Positions 36,828 through 45,326 of a DNA stretch of 64,000 nucleotides are shown here, in pieces. A model generated the notes under the pieces. The model made no database searches. It was given only the letters and a program-made list of their open reading frames with translations, and had not been told where the DNA came from. The number at the start of each line of letters is the position of its first letter. The first letter of the stretch is position 1. This DNA is from Candidatus Collinsella stercoripullorum (GTDB taxonomy: Bacteria > Actinomycetota > Coriobacteriia > Coriobacteriales > Coriobacteriaceae). The position numbers and the translations under genes are program-made. Location: positions 1 to 64,000 of the forward strand of contig DXAO01000007.1 in assembly GCA_019117005.1 (NCBI GenBank), read 5' to 3'.

Positions 36828-37829
36828 ATGTCCAACAACACCCCGCGCCCCGAGCTCCTGCTCGACCGCCGTCACGCGCTGCTCGGCCTGGGCGCCGCAG
36901 GCGCCGTCGCGGCCTTCGGCCTCTCCGGCTGCAGCGACGAGCCCGCCCCCGCGCCCGAGGGCTCCGGCGACGCAGGCTCCTCCTCCGACGACGCGCAGGA
37001 GGCGCAGATCGACGCCGCCGCCTACGACGAGCTCGTGGCCTCAGCGCCCGTCGCCGACGACGCCGTCGTCGAGGCGAGCGCCTGGGCGTCCAAGATCCGC
37101 GACGCCGGCAGCATGCGCGTCGGCGGCGTCCAGACCTCCCTGCTGTTCTGCCTCATGAACGAGAAGGACAACAAGGTCCGCGGCTTCGACGCCGGCCTCT
37201 TCCAGATGCTCGCCCGCTACATCCTGGGAGACGAGAACGCCTACGAGCTCACCCAGGTGACCTCCGACACGCGTGAGAGCGTCCTCACCAACGACCAGGT
37301 CGACGCCGTGTTCGCCACCTACTCCATCACCGACGAGCGCAAGGAGATCATCTCCTTCGCCGGCCCGTACTACACCACCCAGCAGTCCATCCTGGTGATG
37401 GCCGACAACTCCGACATCAACGGGGTCGACGATCTCGCGGGCAAAAACGTCGCCGCCCAGTCCGGCTCCACCGGCCCGTCGGTCCTCGAGGAGTACGCCC
37501 CCGAGGCGACCATCCAGGAGTTCTCCACCGATGAGGAGGCGCGCACCGCGCTCAAGCAGGGCCGCGTCGACGCCTATGTGATCGACACCGCCATGCAGAT
37601 GGGCTCCATGACCCGCGAGCCCGGCGTGTACCGCCTGGCGGGCGAGGAGTTCGGCCCGGTCGACGCCTACGGCATCGGCCTGCCGCTCGACTCCGACGGC
37701 GTCGAGTTCGTGAACACCTGGCTGGCCTCCATCGAGGAGGACGGCACCTGGTCCGAGCTGTGGAAGGTCTGCATCGGCGACCGCGCCGAGGTTGAGACGG
37801 CCCCCGAGCCGCCGGCGATCGGCGCGTAG
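36828..37829 (+). CDS. Polar amino acid ABC transporter, substrate-binding lipoprotein
   Basis: This 333-residue extracytoplasmic solute-binding protein of family 3 starts with DRRHALLGLGAAGAVAAFGL followed by SGC. It thus has both a twin-arginine-like pair and a lipobox with Cys36. A linker rich in Asp, Ser and Ala leads to the binding domain (KIRDAGSMRVGG, RGFDAGLFQMLARY, DAVFATYSITDERKEIISFA), typical of glutamate/glutamine/aspartate binders. The AGKNVAAQSGSTG hinge is standard. It heads an operon with two permeases and an ATPase. GAAAGGA precedes the ATG. Confidence 0.9.
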   Translation: MSNNTPRPELLLDRRHALLGLGAAGAVAAFGLSGCSDEPAPAPEGSGDAGSSSDDAQEAQIDAAAYDELVASAPVADDAVVEASAWASKIRDAGSMRVGGVQTSLLFCLMNEKDNKVRGFDAGLFQMLARYILGDENAYELTQVTSDTRESVLTNDQVDAVFATYSITDERKEIISFAGPYYTTQQSILVMADNSDINGVDDLAGKNVAAQSGSTGPSVLEEYAPEATIQEFSTDEEARTALKQGRVDAYVIDTAMQMGSMTREPGVYRLAGEEFGPVDAYGIGLPLDSDGVEFVNTWLASIEEDGTWSELWKVCIGDRAEVETAPEPPAIGA

Positions 37830-37931
37830 GCGCCCGTCTCCATCCCGTCGCCGCCGGCGGCGGGGGATAGGTCAGGTTGCCGTGGGGCCGGCGCCGTCGC
37901 GCGCGGGCCCCGCGGCCGTTAAGGAGGCTGC

Positions 37932-38591
37932 ATGGGAATCTCCGAGCTCCTCTCAACCTACGGGGGTGACTACCTCTCGGCCCTCGTCACCACCTGGTGG
38001 ATGACGGCCGTCTCGTTCGCCTTCGTGATGGTGCTGTCCGTCGCCATCACGGTGATGCGCGTGTCGCCCCTGAAGCCCCTGCGGCTCGCGGGCGACTTCT
38101 ACGTCCAGGTGTTCCGCAACATCCCGGGCGTGGCGCTGCTCGTCATCGTGGTGTACGCCCTGCCCAACCTGCGCGTCGTGCTCGACTACACCACCTGCGT
38201 GATCGTGACGACGGTGCTCATGGCCTCGGCGTTCGGCTCCGAGAACTTCATGAGCGGCATCAACACGATCGGCGTGGGGCAGATCGAGGCGGCCCGCTCG
38301 CTCGGGCTCACCTTCACGCAGATCATCTCGAAGATCGTCATCCCCCAGGCGCTCCGCTCGGCGGTCCTGCCCATGACGAACCTCCTGATCGCCGTGATGC
38401 TCACCACCGCCTTGGGCTCCCAGGTCCCCATGAACCCCGAGGAGCTCACGGGCATCGTGTCCTATATCAACACCCGTTCCACCGGCGGCGTGCTCGCGTT
38501 CCTCATCGCGGCGCTCGGCTACGTGGGGACGGCGGCGGTCATCAGCCTGGTCGGCAACCGCCTGGACAAGAAGGTGAGGATCTTGAGATGA
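37932..38591 (+). CDS. Amino acid ABC transporter permease, first subunit
   Basis: This 219-residue membrane protein has about five helices. The ATPase-docking loop reads EAARSLGLTFTQIISKIVIP, the EAA motif of His/Glu/Gln-TRAP type importers. AAGGAGG precedes the ATG. The stop overlaps the ATG of the second permease (ATGA), so the two subunits are made in equal amounts and form the membrane channel. Confidence 0.92.
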   Translation: MGISELLSTYGGDYLSALVTTWWMTAVSFAFVMVLSVAITVMRVSPLKPLRLAGDFYVQVFRNIPGVALLVIVVYALPNLRVVLDYTTCVIVTTVLMASAFGSENFMSGINTIGVGQIEAARSLGLTFTQIISKIVIPQALRSAVLPMTNLLIAVMLTTALGSQVPMNPEELTGIVSYINTRSTGGVLAFLIAALGYVGTAAVISLVGNRLDKKVRILR

Positions 38592-39418
38592 GCGCGCCCG
38601 CACGTCCCACCAGCATCCGCGATGCGCTCTACGAGGCCCCCGGCCCCCGCACCCGCCGCCTGATGGTGGCGGGGACGGTGGTCACGGGCATCCTCGTGAT
38701 CATCGGCATCGGCCTCGTGATCCGGCAGTTCTACGTGACCGGCCAGCTCGCCCCGCGCTACTGGACCTTCCTCGCGCAGCCCACCACCTGGCGCTACCTG
38801 CTCCAGGGGTTCCGCGGCACGGTGAGCGTCGCGCTGACCGCGGGCGTCCTGTCCCTGCTGCTCGGCCTCGTCCTGATGCTCGGCCGCACGAGCGGCATCC
38901 GCCCGCTCTCGGCGCTCTGCCGCGTCGTCACCGACTTCTTCCGCGGCGTGCCGAGCCTGCTGCTCATCTATTTCTTCTTCCTCGCGGTCCCGCAGTACGG
39001 CATAAGGCTGTCCTCCTTCTGGATGATCACGCTCCCGGTGACGCTGGCAGCCTCCGGCGTGCTCGCCGAGGTCCTCCGCGCCGGCGTGAACGCCGTCCCG
39101 CGCGGCCAGGTCGAGGCCGCCCTGTCCCTCGGCATGCGGCGCGGGCGCATCATGTTCAAGATCGTGCTGCCCCAGGCCGTCCGCTTCGTGATCCCCTCGC
39201 TGATCTCGCAGCTCGTGGTCGTCGTGAAGGACACCACGGTCGCCTACGTGGTGAGCTACCCCGACCTCATGCAGAACGCGCGCGTCCTCATCACCAACTA
39301 CGACGCGCTCGTCTCCATGTACTTCACCGTCGCCATCGTCTACATCCTGCTCAACTACGCCATCAACAAGCTGTCCGGCTTCGTCGCCGAGCGCATGGGC
39401 GTCAAGATCATCCGCTAG
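38588..39418 (+). CDS. Amino acid ABC transporter permease, second subunit
   Basis: This 276-residue membrane protein has a cytoplasmic N-terminus of about 25 residues, then a membrane segment at about 27-48. The permease core contains FRGVPSLLLIYFFFLAVP and the EAA loop VEAALSLGMRRGRIMFKIVL. ATG 38588 overlaps the first permease stop. The longer open frame further upstream is only the antisense-free shadow of the first permease and is not used. It pairs with the first permease and the downstream ATPase. Confidence 0.92.
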   Translation: MSAPARPTSIRDALYEAPGPRTRRLMVAGTVVTGILVIIGIGLVIRQFYVTGQLAPRYWTFLAQPTTWRYLLQGFRGTVSVALTAGVLSLLLGLVLMLGRTSGIRPLSALCRVVTDFFRGVPSLLLIYFFFLAVPQYGIRLSSFWMITLPVTLAASGVLAEVLRAGVNAVPRGQVEAALSLGMRRGRIMFKIVLPQAVRFVIPSLISQLVVVVKDTTVAYVVSYPDLMQNARVLITNYDALVSMYFTVAIVYILLNYAINKLSGFVAERMGVKIIR

Positions 39419-39445
39419 CCATCGCGCCTGCGAGAGGGGAGAACC

Positions 39446-40204
39446 ATGACATCCGACCGTACCGGCGATGTGCCCGTCATCGAGCTGCGCCACGTCGACA
39501 AGCACTTCGGGGACCTGCACGTCCTGCGCGACATCAACCTCGCGGTGGCGCGCGGCGAGGTGCTCGTGGTCATCGGCCCGTCCGGCTCCGGCAAGTCGAC
39601 GCTGTGCCGGACCATCAACCGCCTCGAGACCATCGACTCGGGCGAGGTGCTCATCGAGGGCAAGCCCCTGCCGCTCGAGGGGCGCGAGCTCGCGGCGATG
39701 CGCGCCGAGCTCGGCATGGTGTTCCAGAGCTTCAACCTGTTCGCCCACAAGACCATCCTCGAGAACGTGACGCTCGGACCCGTCGACGTCCTGGGGATGG
39801 ACAAGGCCGAGGCCCGCGCCCGCGCCATGGAGCTGCTCGAGCGCGTGGGCGTGGCGGAGCAGGCCGACAAGGTGCCCGCCCAGCTGTCCGGCGGGCAGCA
39901 GCAGCGCGTGGCCATCGCCCGGTCGCTCGCGATGCACCCCAAGGCGATGCTGTTCGACGAGCCGACGAGCGCGCTCGACCCCGAGATGATCAACGAGGTG
40001 CTCGATGTCATGGTCGAGCTCGCGCGCGGCGGCATGACCATGGTCGTCGTCACGCACGAGATGAGCTTCGCGCGCCGCGTCGCCGACCGCGTGGTGTTCA
40101 TGGCCGACGGCCAGATCGTCGAGGAGGGGGCGCCCGACGCCTTCTTCGACCATCCGCGGACCCAGCGCGCCCGCGACTTCCTGGACTCGATCCGGGGGCA
40201 CTGA
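39446..40204 (+). CDS. Amino acid ABC transporter ATP-binding protein (GlnQ-like)
   Basis: This 252-residue ATPase powers the importer. Motifs in order are [10 protein letters not shown], the Q-loop in [43 protein letters not shown] and [10 protein letters not shown], all intact. [13 protein letters not shown] is typical of the glutamine/glutamate/polar amino acid group. GAGGGGAGAA precedes the ATG. Two hairpins follow within 80 bases. Confidence 0.94.
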   Translation: MTSDRTGDVPVIELRHVDKHFGDLHVLRDINLAVARGEVLVVIGPSGSGKSTLCRTINRLETIDSGEVLIEGKPLPLEGRELAAMRAELGMVFQSFNLFAHKTILENVTLGPVDVLGMDKAEARARAMELLERVGVAEQADKVPAQLSGGQQQRVAIARSLAMHPKAMLFDEPTSALDPEMINEVLDVMVELARGGMTMVVVTHEMSFARRVADRVVFMADGQIVEEGAPDAFFDHPRTQRARDFLDSIRGH

Positions 40205-40244
40205 CCCCCTGCGGGGCGCGAGCGCCCCGTCCCGTTCAACCCGT

Positions 40245-40280
40245 CGCGCGCCCGCGCCCGCATCCGGGCGCGGGCGCGCG
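40245..40280 (+). terminator. Perfect 16-bp hairpin between importer ATPase and C26 gene
   Basis: Left arm 40245-40260 and right arm 40265-40280 pair perfectly around CATC. A smaller hairpin (40212-40229) precedes it. The 32-base distance to the next start suggests partial termination, lowering expression of the hydrolase relative to the transporter. Confidence 0.5.
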
Positions 40281-40312
40281 GATACCCATGAGAGAAGCAA
40301 GGTGGATGCCCC

Positions 40313-41110
40313 ATGGCGCAAGAACCCGAATACGTACCCGCTGCCGCCTCTGAGCGGCCCGTGATCCTCGTCGCCCCGCGCCTGGAGGACTGCCAGCCCT
40401 GCCTCAAGATGCCCGAGAAGCTCGCGCCCGAGGAGACCGCCGCGACCGTGTTCCTCGATGCGATCCTCGCTGCGGGCGGCCTGCCGCTCATGGCCCCGCT
40501 GACCGAGGACGAGGGGCTCATCGCGCGCATGGTCGAGATGGCCGACGGCATCGCCCTGCCCGGCGGCCAGGACGTGAGCCCCGCGCTGTGGGGAGACGAC
40601 TCCCCCTACGACGAGGCCCTGCTGTGCCCTGAGCGCGACGCGTTCGAGGCCCGCCTCATCAAGGCGGCGCTCGCGGCCCACCGGCCCATCTTCGCCACCT
40701 GCCGCGGCGCCCAGATCCTGAACGTCGCGCTCGGCGGGAGCCTGTGCATGGACGTGCCGTCCTTCGAGCCGGTCGACGGGATGGCGCTGTGGCGCCACCG
40801 CCCCATCCTGTCCGACCCCGCCCATCCCGTGGAGGTGAGGGCGGGCTCGCTGCTCGAGCGCGCGCTCGGCGGGTTCACGCAGGTCCAGGCGAACTCCAGC
40901 CACCACTGCTGCGTCGACCGGCTGGGGGAGGGGGTCGAGCTCGTGGCCCGCGCCACCGACGGGGTCCCCGAGGGCATCGAGGTGCCCTCCGAGCGGTTCT
41001 GCCTGGGCGTCCAGTGGCATCCGGAGTACACCTGGCGCACGCTGCCCACCGACTTCAACCTCTGGCGCTCCTTCGTGGACGCCGCGGCGGAGGTCCGCGC
41101 CGCGCGCTGA
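40313..41110 (+). CDS. Class I glutamine amidotransferase-like hydrolase (peptidase C26, PuuD-like)
   Basis: This 265-residue protein belongs to the gamma-glutamyl hydrolase family C26. The nucleophile Cys is in IFATCRGAQILNVALGG and the catalytic His-Glu are in GVQWHPEYTW. GIALPGGQDVSP forms the oxyanion side. PuuD members cleave gamma-glutamyl-GABA; others process gamma-glutamyl peptides. Location behind a polar amino acid importer suggests that imported gamma-glutamyl compounds are hydrolysed to free glutamate, but the exact substrate is inferred. The start at ATG 40313 is loosely supported by AAGGTGG upstream. Confidence 0.85.
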   Translation: MAQEPEYVPAAASERPVILVAPRLEDCQPCLKMPEKLAPEETAATVFLDAILAAGGLPLMAPLTEDEGLIARMVEMADGIALPGGQDVSPALWGDDSPYDEALLCPERDAFEARLIKAALAAHRPIFATCRGAQILNVALGGSLCMDVPSFEPVDGMALWRHRPILSDPAHPVEVRAGSLLERALGGFTQVQANSSHHCCVDRLGEGVELVARATDGVPEGIEVPSERFCLGVQWHPEYTWRTLPTDFNLWRSFVDAAAEVRAAR

Positions 41111-41254
41111 GCCCTGTCGCGCGGGGGCGGAGCCCGTGGGGAGGGTCCGCCCGGCGCGGGGTTCTGGGCGGCACCCTGCCGCCGGGCTCAGGGCGTCCCC
41201 CCCCTCGCGCGCCGGGCTCAGCGCGCCGTGTTTCGGGCTCGGGGCCGCGGCGGT

Positions 41255-41884
41255 CTAGCGCAGGCCCATGCCCCATGCGCCCAGGAACGCCTCGACGGCG
41301 TCCTTGAGCGCGGCGGCGTCCCCGTCGAACCGGTGCGCGCGCATCCCCGCGACCTCGGCGCCGCGGCAGTTGTCCGCGTTGTCGTCCACGAACAGGCAGC
41401 GGGCCGGGTCGAGGCCGTAGCGTCCGCAGAGCAGCAGGTAGATCGCCGGGTCCGGCTTCATGACCCGCTCGAACCCGGAGACCACCCGGCCGTCCATGAG
41501 CGGGTAGGCGGGGCAGCCGGCGAGCTGCAGGTCGATGCGGGTCGAGGCGTTCGAGAGCAGGTAGGCGCCCGCGCCGGCGCGTTTGAGGCGGGCGACGAGG
41601 TCGCAGACGGGGATGATGGGCTCCGATCGCTCCGGCCAGTGCTCGAGGCACGCGTGCAGCGCCGCATGCAGCCGAAGGGGCAGGTGCGCCTCCGCGACGC
41701 GCCGCATGGTGTCGTGGCCGATCGCGCCCGCGTCGAGCAGGGCCCATTCCGGCCTGCCGAACAGCGCGGCATGGAGCAGGCGCGCGTCGTCGTCGGAGTC
41801 GGTGAAGCACCGGGCGAAATACGGCCCGTCGAAGGTCATGAGCACGTTGCCCATGTCGAACACCACGTTCGGGCGGCCGTCCAT
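41255..41884 (-). CDS. HAD-superfamily hydrolase (YihX-like)
   Basis: This 209-residue HAD hydrolase has NVVFDMGNVLMTFD, where the second Asp of DxD is replaced by Asn (DMGN), a pattern common in the YihX-type glucose-1-phosphatase and epoxide-hydrolase-like branch. LLSNAS, KPDPAIYLLL and FVDDNADNCRGA are motifs II-IV. Its substrate is unknown. ATG 41884 (complement) is chosen because GGAGGGAGAG precedes it. It lies 38 bases downstream of the thioesterase gene and is likely in the same operon. Confidence 0.83.
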   Translation of the reverse strand: MDGRPNVVFDMGNVLMTFDGPYFARCFTDSDDDARLLHAALFGRPEWALLDAGAIGHDTMRRVAEAHLPLRLHAALHACLEHWPERSEPIIPVCDLVARLKRAGAGAYLLSNASTRIDLQLAGCPAYPLMDGRVVSGFERVMKPDPAIYLLLCGRYGLDPARCLFVDDNADNCRGAEVAGMRAHRFDGDAAALKDAVEAFLGAWGMGLR

Positions 41885-41922
41885 ACCTCTCCCTCCATCC
41901 GCCCGCCATGCGGCGGGTCCTC

Positions 41923-42669
41923 CTACAGGGTCAGCTCCACCACGGCGAAGGGCGAGCCCGCGGCATCTTCCAGGGACGCGGCGATGACGCCGCCGTCGCG
42001 GGCGACGCGCGGGTGCACGGTGTCCCCGAGGACCGCGGCGCGGTGGTAATCCACGCGCGCGCGGCGCGGGGCGACCTCGTAGGGCAGGGCCTCCAGCGCG
42101 ATCTGGATGTAGCGGCAGTTGTTGACGTGCTCGTTGGTGTCGATGAGCCCGCGCCGCACGGGGACGGGGTCGCAGGGCTCGAGCCCATCGGGCAGCTTCA
42201 CGCGACGGGGCTCCTCGGGCATCTCCAGGGGATCGTGCACCCCGTATGGTTCGACGTGCTCGGGTCCCGGCCGCGTCGGCCTCCCGGTCTCGAGGTCGAT
42301 GAACGCCCATGACGAGTCGGCGCGGGCGATCATGGTGCCCGACTCGTCGCGCAGGTAGAAGTTGCGCTTCGCGGTGAACCCGCGGAACCGGGCGGCGCGC
42401 GTACCCACCGTGATCGATTCGCACAGCGAGGGGTAGCGGTCTATGACGATGTGCCAGTGGGTGAGGACCCAGGCGCGCTGCTCATGCCGGAGCCAGGCCA
42501 TGCCCACCCCGAGCGCCTCCGACTGGAAGGTGCTGCAGTCCTGGAACGCGTCGACGAGCGCGGGCAGGGTCATGAGGCCCCGGTGCCCGCATTCGCTGTA
42601 GCGCACGTAGGTCGGGTATTCGAAGACCGTGAGGTCCCCGGAAAGGTCGATGGGCGGATTCGTCGCCAT
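41923..42669 (-). CDS. Acyl-ACP thioesterase (FatA/FatB-like)
   Basis: This 248-residue double hot-dog protein opens with FEYPTYVRYSECGHRG and has LGVGMAWLRHEQRAWVLTHW, the bacterial acyl-ACP thioesterase core. The second hot-dog holds RRGLIDTNEHVNNCRYIQIA, with the Asp/Asn/His residues that correspond to the plant enzyme active site. It releases free fatty acids from acyl carrier protein, possibly to tune lipid chain length or recycle acyl chains. GAGGAG precedes ATG 42669 (complement). A possible -10 (TAGACT, minus strand) lies at 42708-42713. Confidence 0.88.
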   Translation of the reverse strand: MATNPPIDLSGDLTVFEYPTYVRYSECGHRGLMTLPALVDAFQDCSTFQSEALGVGMAWLRHEQRAWVLTHWHIVIDRYPSLCESITVGTRAARFRGFTAKRNFYLRDESGTMIARADSSWAFIDLETGRPTRPGPEHVEPYGVHDPLEMPEEPRRVKLPDGLEPCDPVPVRRGLIDTNEHVNNCRYIQIALEALPYEVAPRRARVDYHRAAVLGDTVHPRVARDGGVIAASLEDAAGSPFAVVELTL

Positions 42670-42878
42670 GGCGGCTCCTCGGGTGCTTCCGTTCGTTTCC
42701 GCATCACAGTCTAGCACCGGCCGCCTTCTCGGGGCGGGCGGCTGATTCTCTGAGGCCCCACGGCGGGTCGCGATGCCGTGGATCCGGTTGCCGGGAGGGG
42801 GTGTCTAACGGCGCGAGGCGGCTGCCGTGGGAGGCGCTCGGCAACGAGAGGTGAAGGGCTGCCGAGCGGGGAGGGCGG

Positions 42879-43364
42879 TCAGAGGTCGATGACGCGCACC
42901 CGCCTGCCGCGTCCTTGCAGCAGGCGGATGAGGTCCCGCGTGCCCACGAGCACGGTCGCCGTGTTGTCGCAGGGATGGACGGCGACCCGCCCCCGTTCCA
43001 CGAGCGCTCGGTCGAACACGACCTCCACGTCGCGCGCCCCGTCGTGGAGCGCCCCCAGCGGGGTGACCGATCCGGGGGAGAGGGCGAGCCTGTCCGCGAG
43101 GTCCGCAGGCGAGGCGAACGAGAGCCTGCGGGAGCCGATGCGCCCCTGCAGCTCCTTGAGTGGCATCCGCTTGTCGTCGGGCATGGTCACGAGATAGTAG
43201 CGGCGCTTCCGGTCGTCGCGCACGAACAGGTTCTTGGCGCCGAAGGCGGCGAACGGGATCCCCGCCCCGTGCGCCTGCTCGACGGTGGACACCGCCTCGT
43301 GCTCGGCGAGCTCGTAGCGTACGCCCGCCGCATCGAGCGCCGCCAGCGCCTCCCGTCTGTCCAT
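42879..43364 (-). CDS. Aminoacyl-tRNA deacylase, PrdX/ProXp-ala family
   Basis: This 161-residue YbaK-fold protein has FGAKNLFVRDDRKRRYYLVT, IGSRRLSFASPADL, PGSVTPLGALHD and VHPCDNTATV, matching the free-standing editing proteins PrdX/ProXp-ala that remove alanine from tRNA-Pro. Lys in GAKNLF is the family's conserved residue. ATG 43364 (complement) has GGAAGGAGGG upstream; longer frames lack a ribosome site. It is divergent from the S10 peptidase gene, sharing a 242-base region. Confidence 0.85.
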   Translation of the reverse strand: MDRREALAALDAAGVRYELAEHEAVSTVEQAHGAGIPFAAFGAKNLFVRDDRKRRYYLVTMPDDKRMPLKELQGRIGSRRLSFASPADLADRLALSPGSVTPLGALHDGARDVEVVFDRALVERGRVAVHPCDNTATVLVGTRDLIRLLQGRGRRVRVIDL

Positions 43365-43606
43365 CCCCGTCCCTCCTTCCGTCCCCGCACGCGGCTTCGG
43401 GCGCCCGTGCGGATGCTTGCGTCGCGCCTCGTCCCGCATTCTCGCTTGTAGCCCGAGTTTGTGGCCTCGGGCGCATCGCACGGGGTCCCTCGTCATGATG
43501 CGGCGCCGCGCGCGGGGCGGGCAGTGCTATCGTCATGACACGAGGGTACCATCCCGGCGCCGCGGCGCCGGGATCCGGGCGGAGACGGGACAGAAGGAGG
43601 CACGCG

Positions 43607-45151
43607 ATGGCGGACGAAGAGGTCGGACGGCGGCAGGGCGAGGGCGACGGGGGCTCCCCTCGGCAGTTCTACATCGCGGGGGCGAGCCGGTTCCCGCCCG
43701 TCCCGCAGAGCGCCTCCGCGGACCTCGTCTGGGAGTCCGGAGGGGAGCGCATCGCCTACCGGGCGACTGCCGGGCACATCGACGTGCGCTCCGACGGCGG
43801 GTCCCTCATGGGCAGGATGTTCCATCTCTCCTATGTCGCCGCGGGGGCGGGCGATGCGCTCGCGCGGCCCGTCACCTTCTGCTACAACGGCGGGCCGGGC
43901 AGCGCGTCGGTCCCCATCAACGTCGGCGGCATCGGCCCGCGCCGCGTCGCCACCGCCGGCATCTCCCATCTGGCGCAGCCGGCGGTCATGGAGGACAACC
44001 CGGCGACCCTGCTGCGCGCGAGCGACCTGGTCTTCCTCGATGCCTTGGGAACCGGGTACTCGGAGCTCGCGGAGGGCTTCGATCCCACGCAGGCCTGGGG
44101 CGTCGAGGGCGACGCCGACTCCTTCGCGCGCGCCATCGAGGCGTGGCTCACCGAGAACGGGCGGTGGGGGAGCCCCGTCTACCTGTTCGGCGAGTCCTAC
44201 GGCACCGTTCGCAACGCCGTGCTCATGCGCCTGCTCGCCGAGCGCTTCATCCCGGTGACCGGCGCGGTGATGATGTCCTCGGTGTTCGACTGGGTCACGA
44301 AGATGCCCGGATCCGACCTCTCCTACCTGGGCCTGCTCCCCACCTACGCGGCGACGGCGCGATACTTCGGCCGCGCGGGGCGGGGAAGCGACGAGGAGGC
44401 GTGGTTCGACGACGCCATGGCCTTCGCGGAGCGCGCCTACGCCCCGGCCCTGCTCGCGGGCGACCGCCTGCCCGCCGCCGAGCGCGCCTCCATGGCGCGC
44501 CGTCTGTCCGAGCTCATCGGCCTTTCCCCGGAGCTCATCGAGCGGTGCCGCCTCCGTGTCGACCTCGATACGTTCAGGCGCTCCCTGCTCGCCGACGAGG
44601 GCCGCGTCCTCGGGCGCTTCGACACCCGCTTCACCTCGTACGCCCCGCTGGCGCTGCAGGGCACCGAGGTCCCCTTCGCCGGCTCCGATGCGTCCTCCGA
44701 CGCGGTCGAGCCGGCGTGGAACGCGGCGTTCCGCCGCCATCTCGCCGAGATCGGTTACCGGGGAGCCCCGCGCTACCCGCTCAGCAGCTTCGCGACGATC
44801 GGGGTCGGCTGGGACCGCTCGCACATCGTCCCCGGCGCCGGCGGCATGCGGGCCGACGCCCCCAACGTCGCCTACGACCTCGCGGAGGCCCTCAGGCGCA
44901 ACCCGACCGCGCGCGTGGCGGTCCTGGGAGGTCGCTACGACGCCGCGACCCCGTTCTGGAACGCCGTGCACGACGTCTCGCGCCTGTTCCTGCCCGACGC
45001 GCTCAGGGAGCGGGTGACCTTCAGGCTCTACAGCTGCGGGCACATGGCGTATGTCGACGAGCCCACGCTGGGGCTGCTCGGGCGCGACCTCGCCGCGTTC
45101 TACGGCCGCGCAGAGGCCGCCGGGCGCCCCGCTGCGACGGCGCGGGGGTGA
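43607..45151 (+). CDS. Serine carboxypeptidase, family S10, without signal peptide
   Basis: This 514-residue alpha/beta hydrolase has the S10 catalytic triad: Ser197 in FGESYG, Asp445 in GGRYDAATPFW and His479 in CGHMAYVD. It also has the oxyanion block FCYNGGPGSASV. S10 enzymes remove C-terminal residues from peptides at acidic pH and are usually secreted or vacuolar in eukaryotes. Here the N-terminus (MADEEVGRRQGEGDGG) is hydrophilic and no membrane segment is seen, implying a cytoplasmic enzyme. AGAAGGAGG precedes ATG 43607. Confidence 0.9.
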   Translation: MADEEVGRRQGEGDGGSPRQFYIAGASRFPPVPQSASADLVWESGGERIAYRATAGHIDVRSDGGSLMGRMFHLSYVAAGAGDALARPVTFCYNGGPGSASVPINVGGIGPRRVATAGISHLAQPAVMEDNPATLLRASDLVFLDALGTGYSELAEGFDPTQAWGVEGDADSFARAIEAWLTENGRWGSPVYLFGESYGTVRNAVLMRLLAERFIPVTGAVMMSSVFDWVTKMPGSDLSYLGLLPTYAATARYFGRAGRGSDEEAWFDDAMAFAERAYAPALLAGDRLPAAERASMARRLSELIGLSPELIERCRLRVDLDTFRRSLLADEGRVLGRFDTRFTSYAPLALQGTEVPFAGSDASSDAVEPAWNAAFRRHLAEIGYRGAPRYPLSSFATIGVGWDRSHIVPGAGGMRADAPNVAYDLAEALRRNPTARVAVLGGRYDAATPFWNAVHDVSRLFLPDALRERVTFRLYSCGHMAYVDEPTLGLLGRDLAAFYGRAEAAGRPAATARG

Positions 45152-45275
45152 CACGGGCCGCCCTCCCTGTCGCGATGACACGGGGGCGGCCCCATCCGCC
45201 GCCGCGGCGGGCGGTGCGGAAAGCGGGTAATCGGTGATTGTGCGCGGGGCGCCCCCGGAGGCGTTCGCCAACGGC

Positions 45276-45281
45276 TACAAT
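45276..45281 (+). promoter_or_regulatory. Candidate -10 box for prfC
   Basis: TACAAT lies 46 bases before the prfC ATG in the 175-base gap after the peptidase gene. The -35 region is GC-rich and shows no match. Confidence 0.4.
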
Positions 45282-45326
45282 ACCGAGGTTTGCACACCTG
45301 ATACCGCCGCCATCGAGGGGGAGCCC

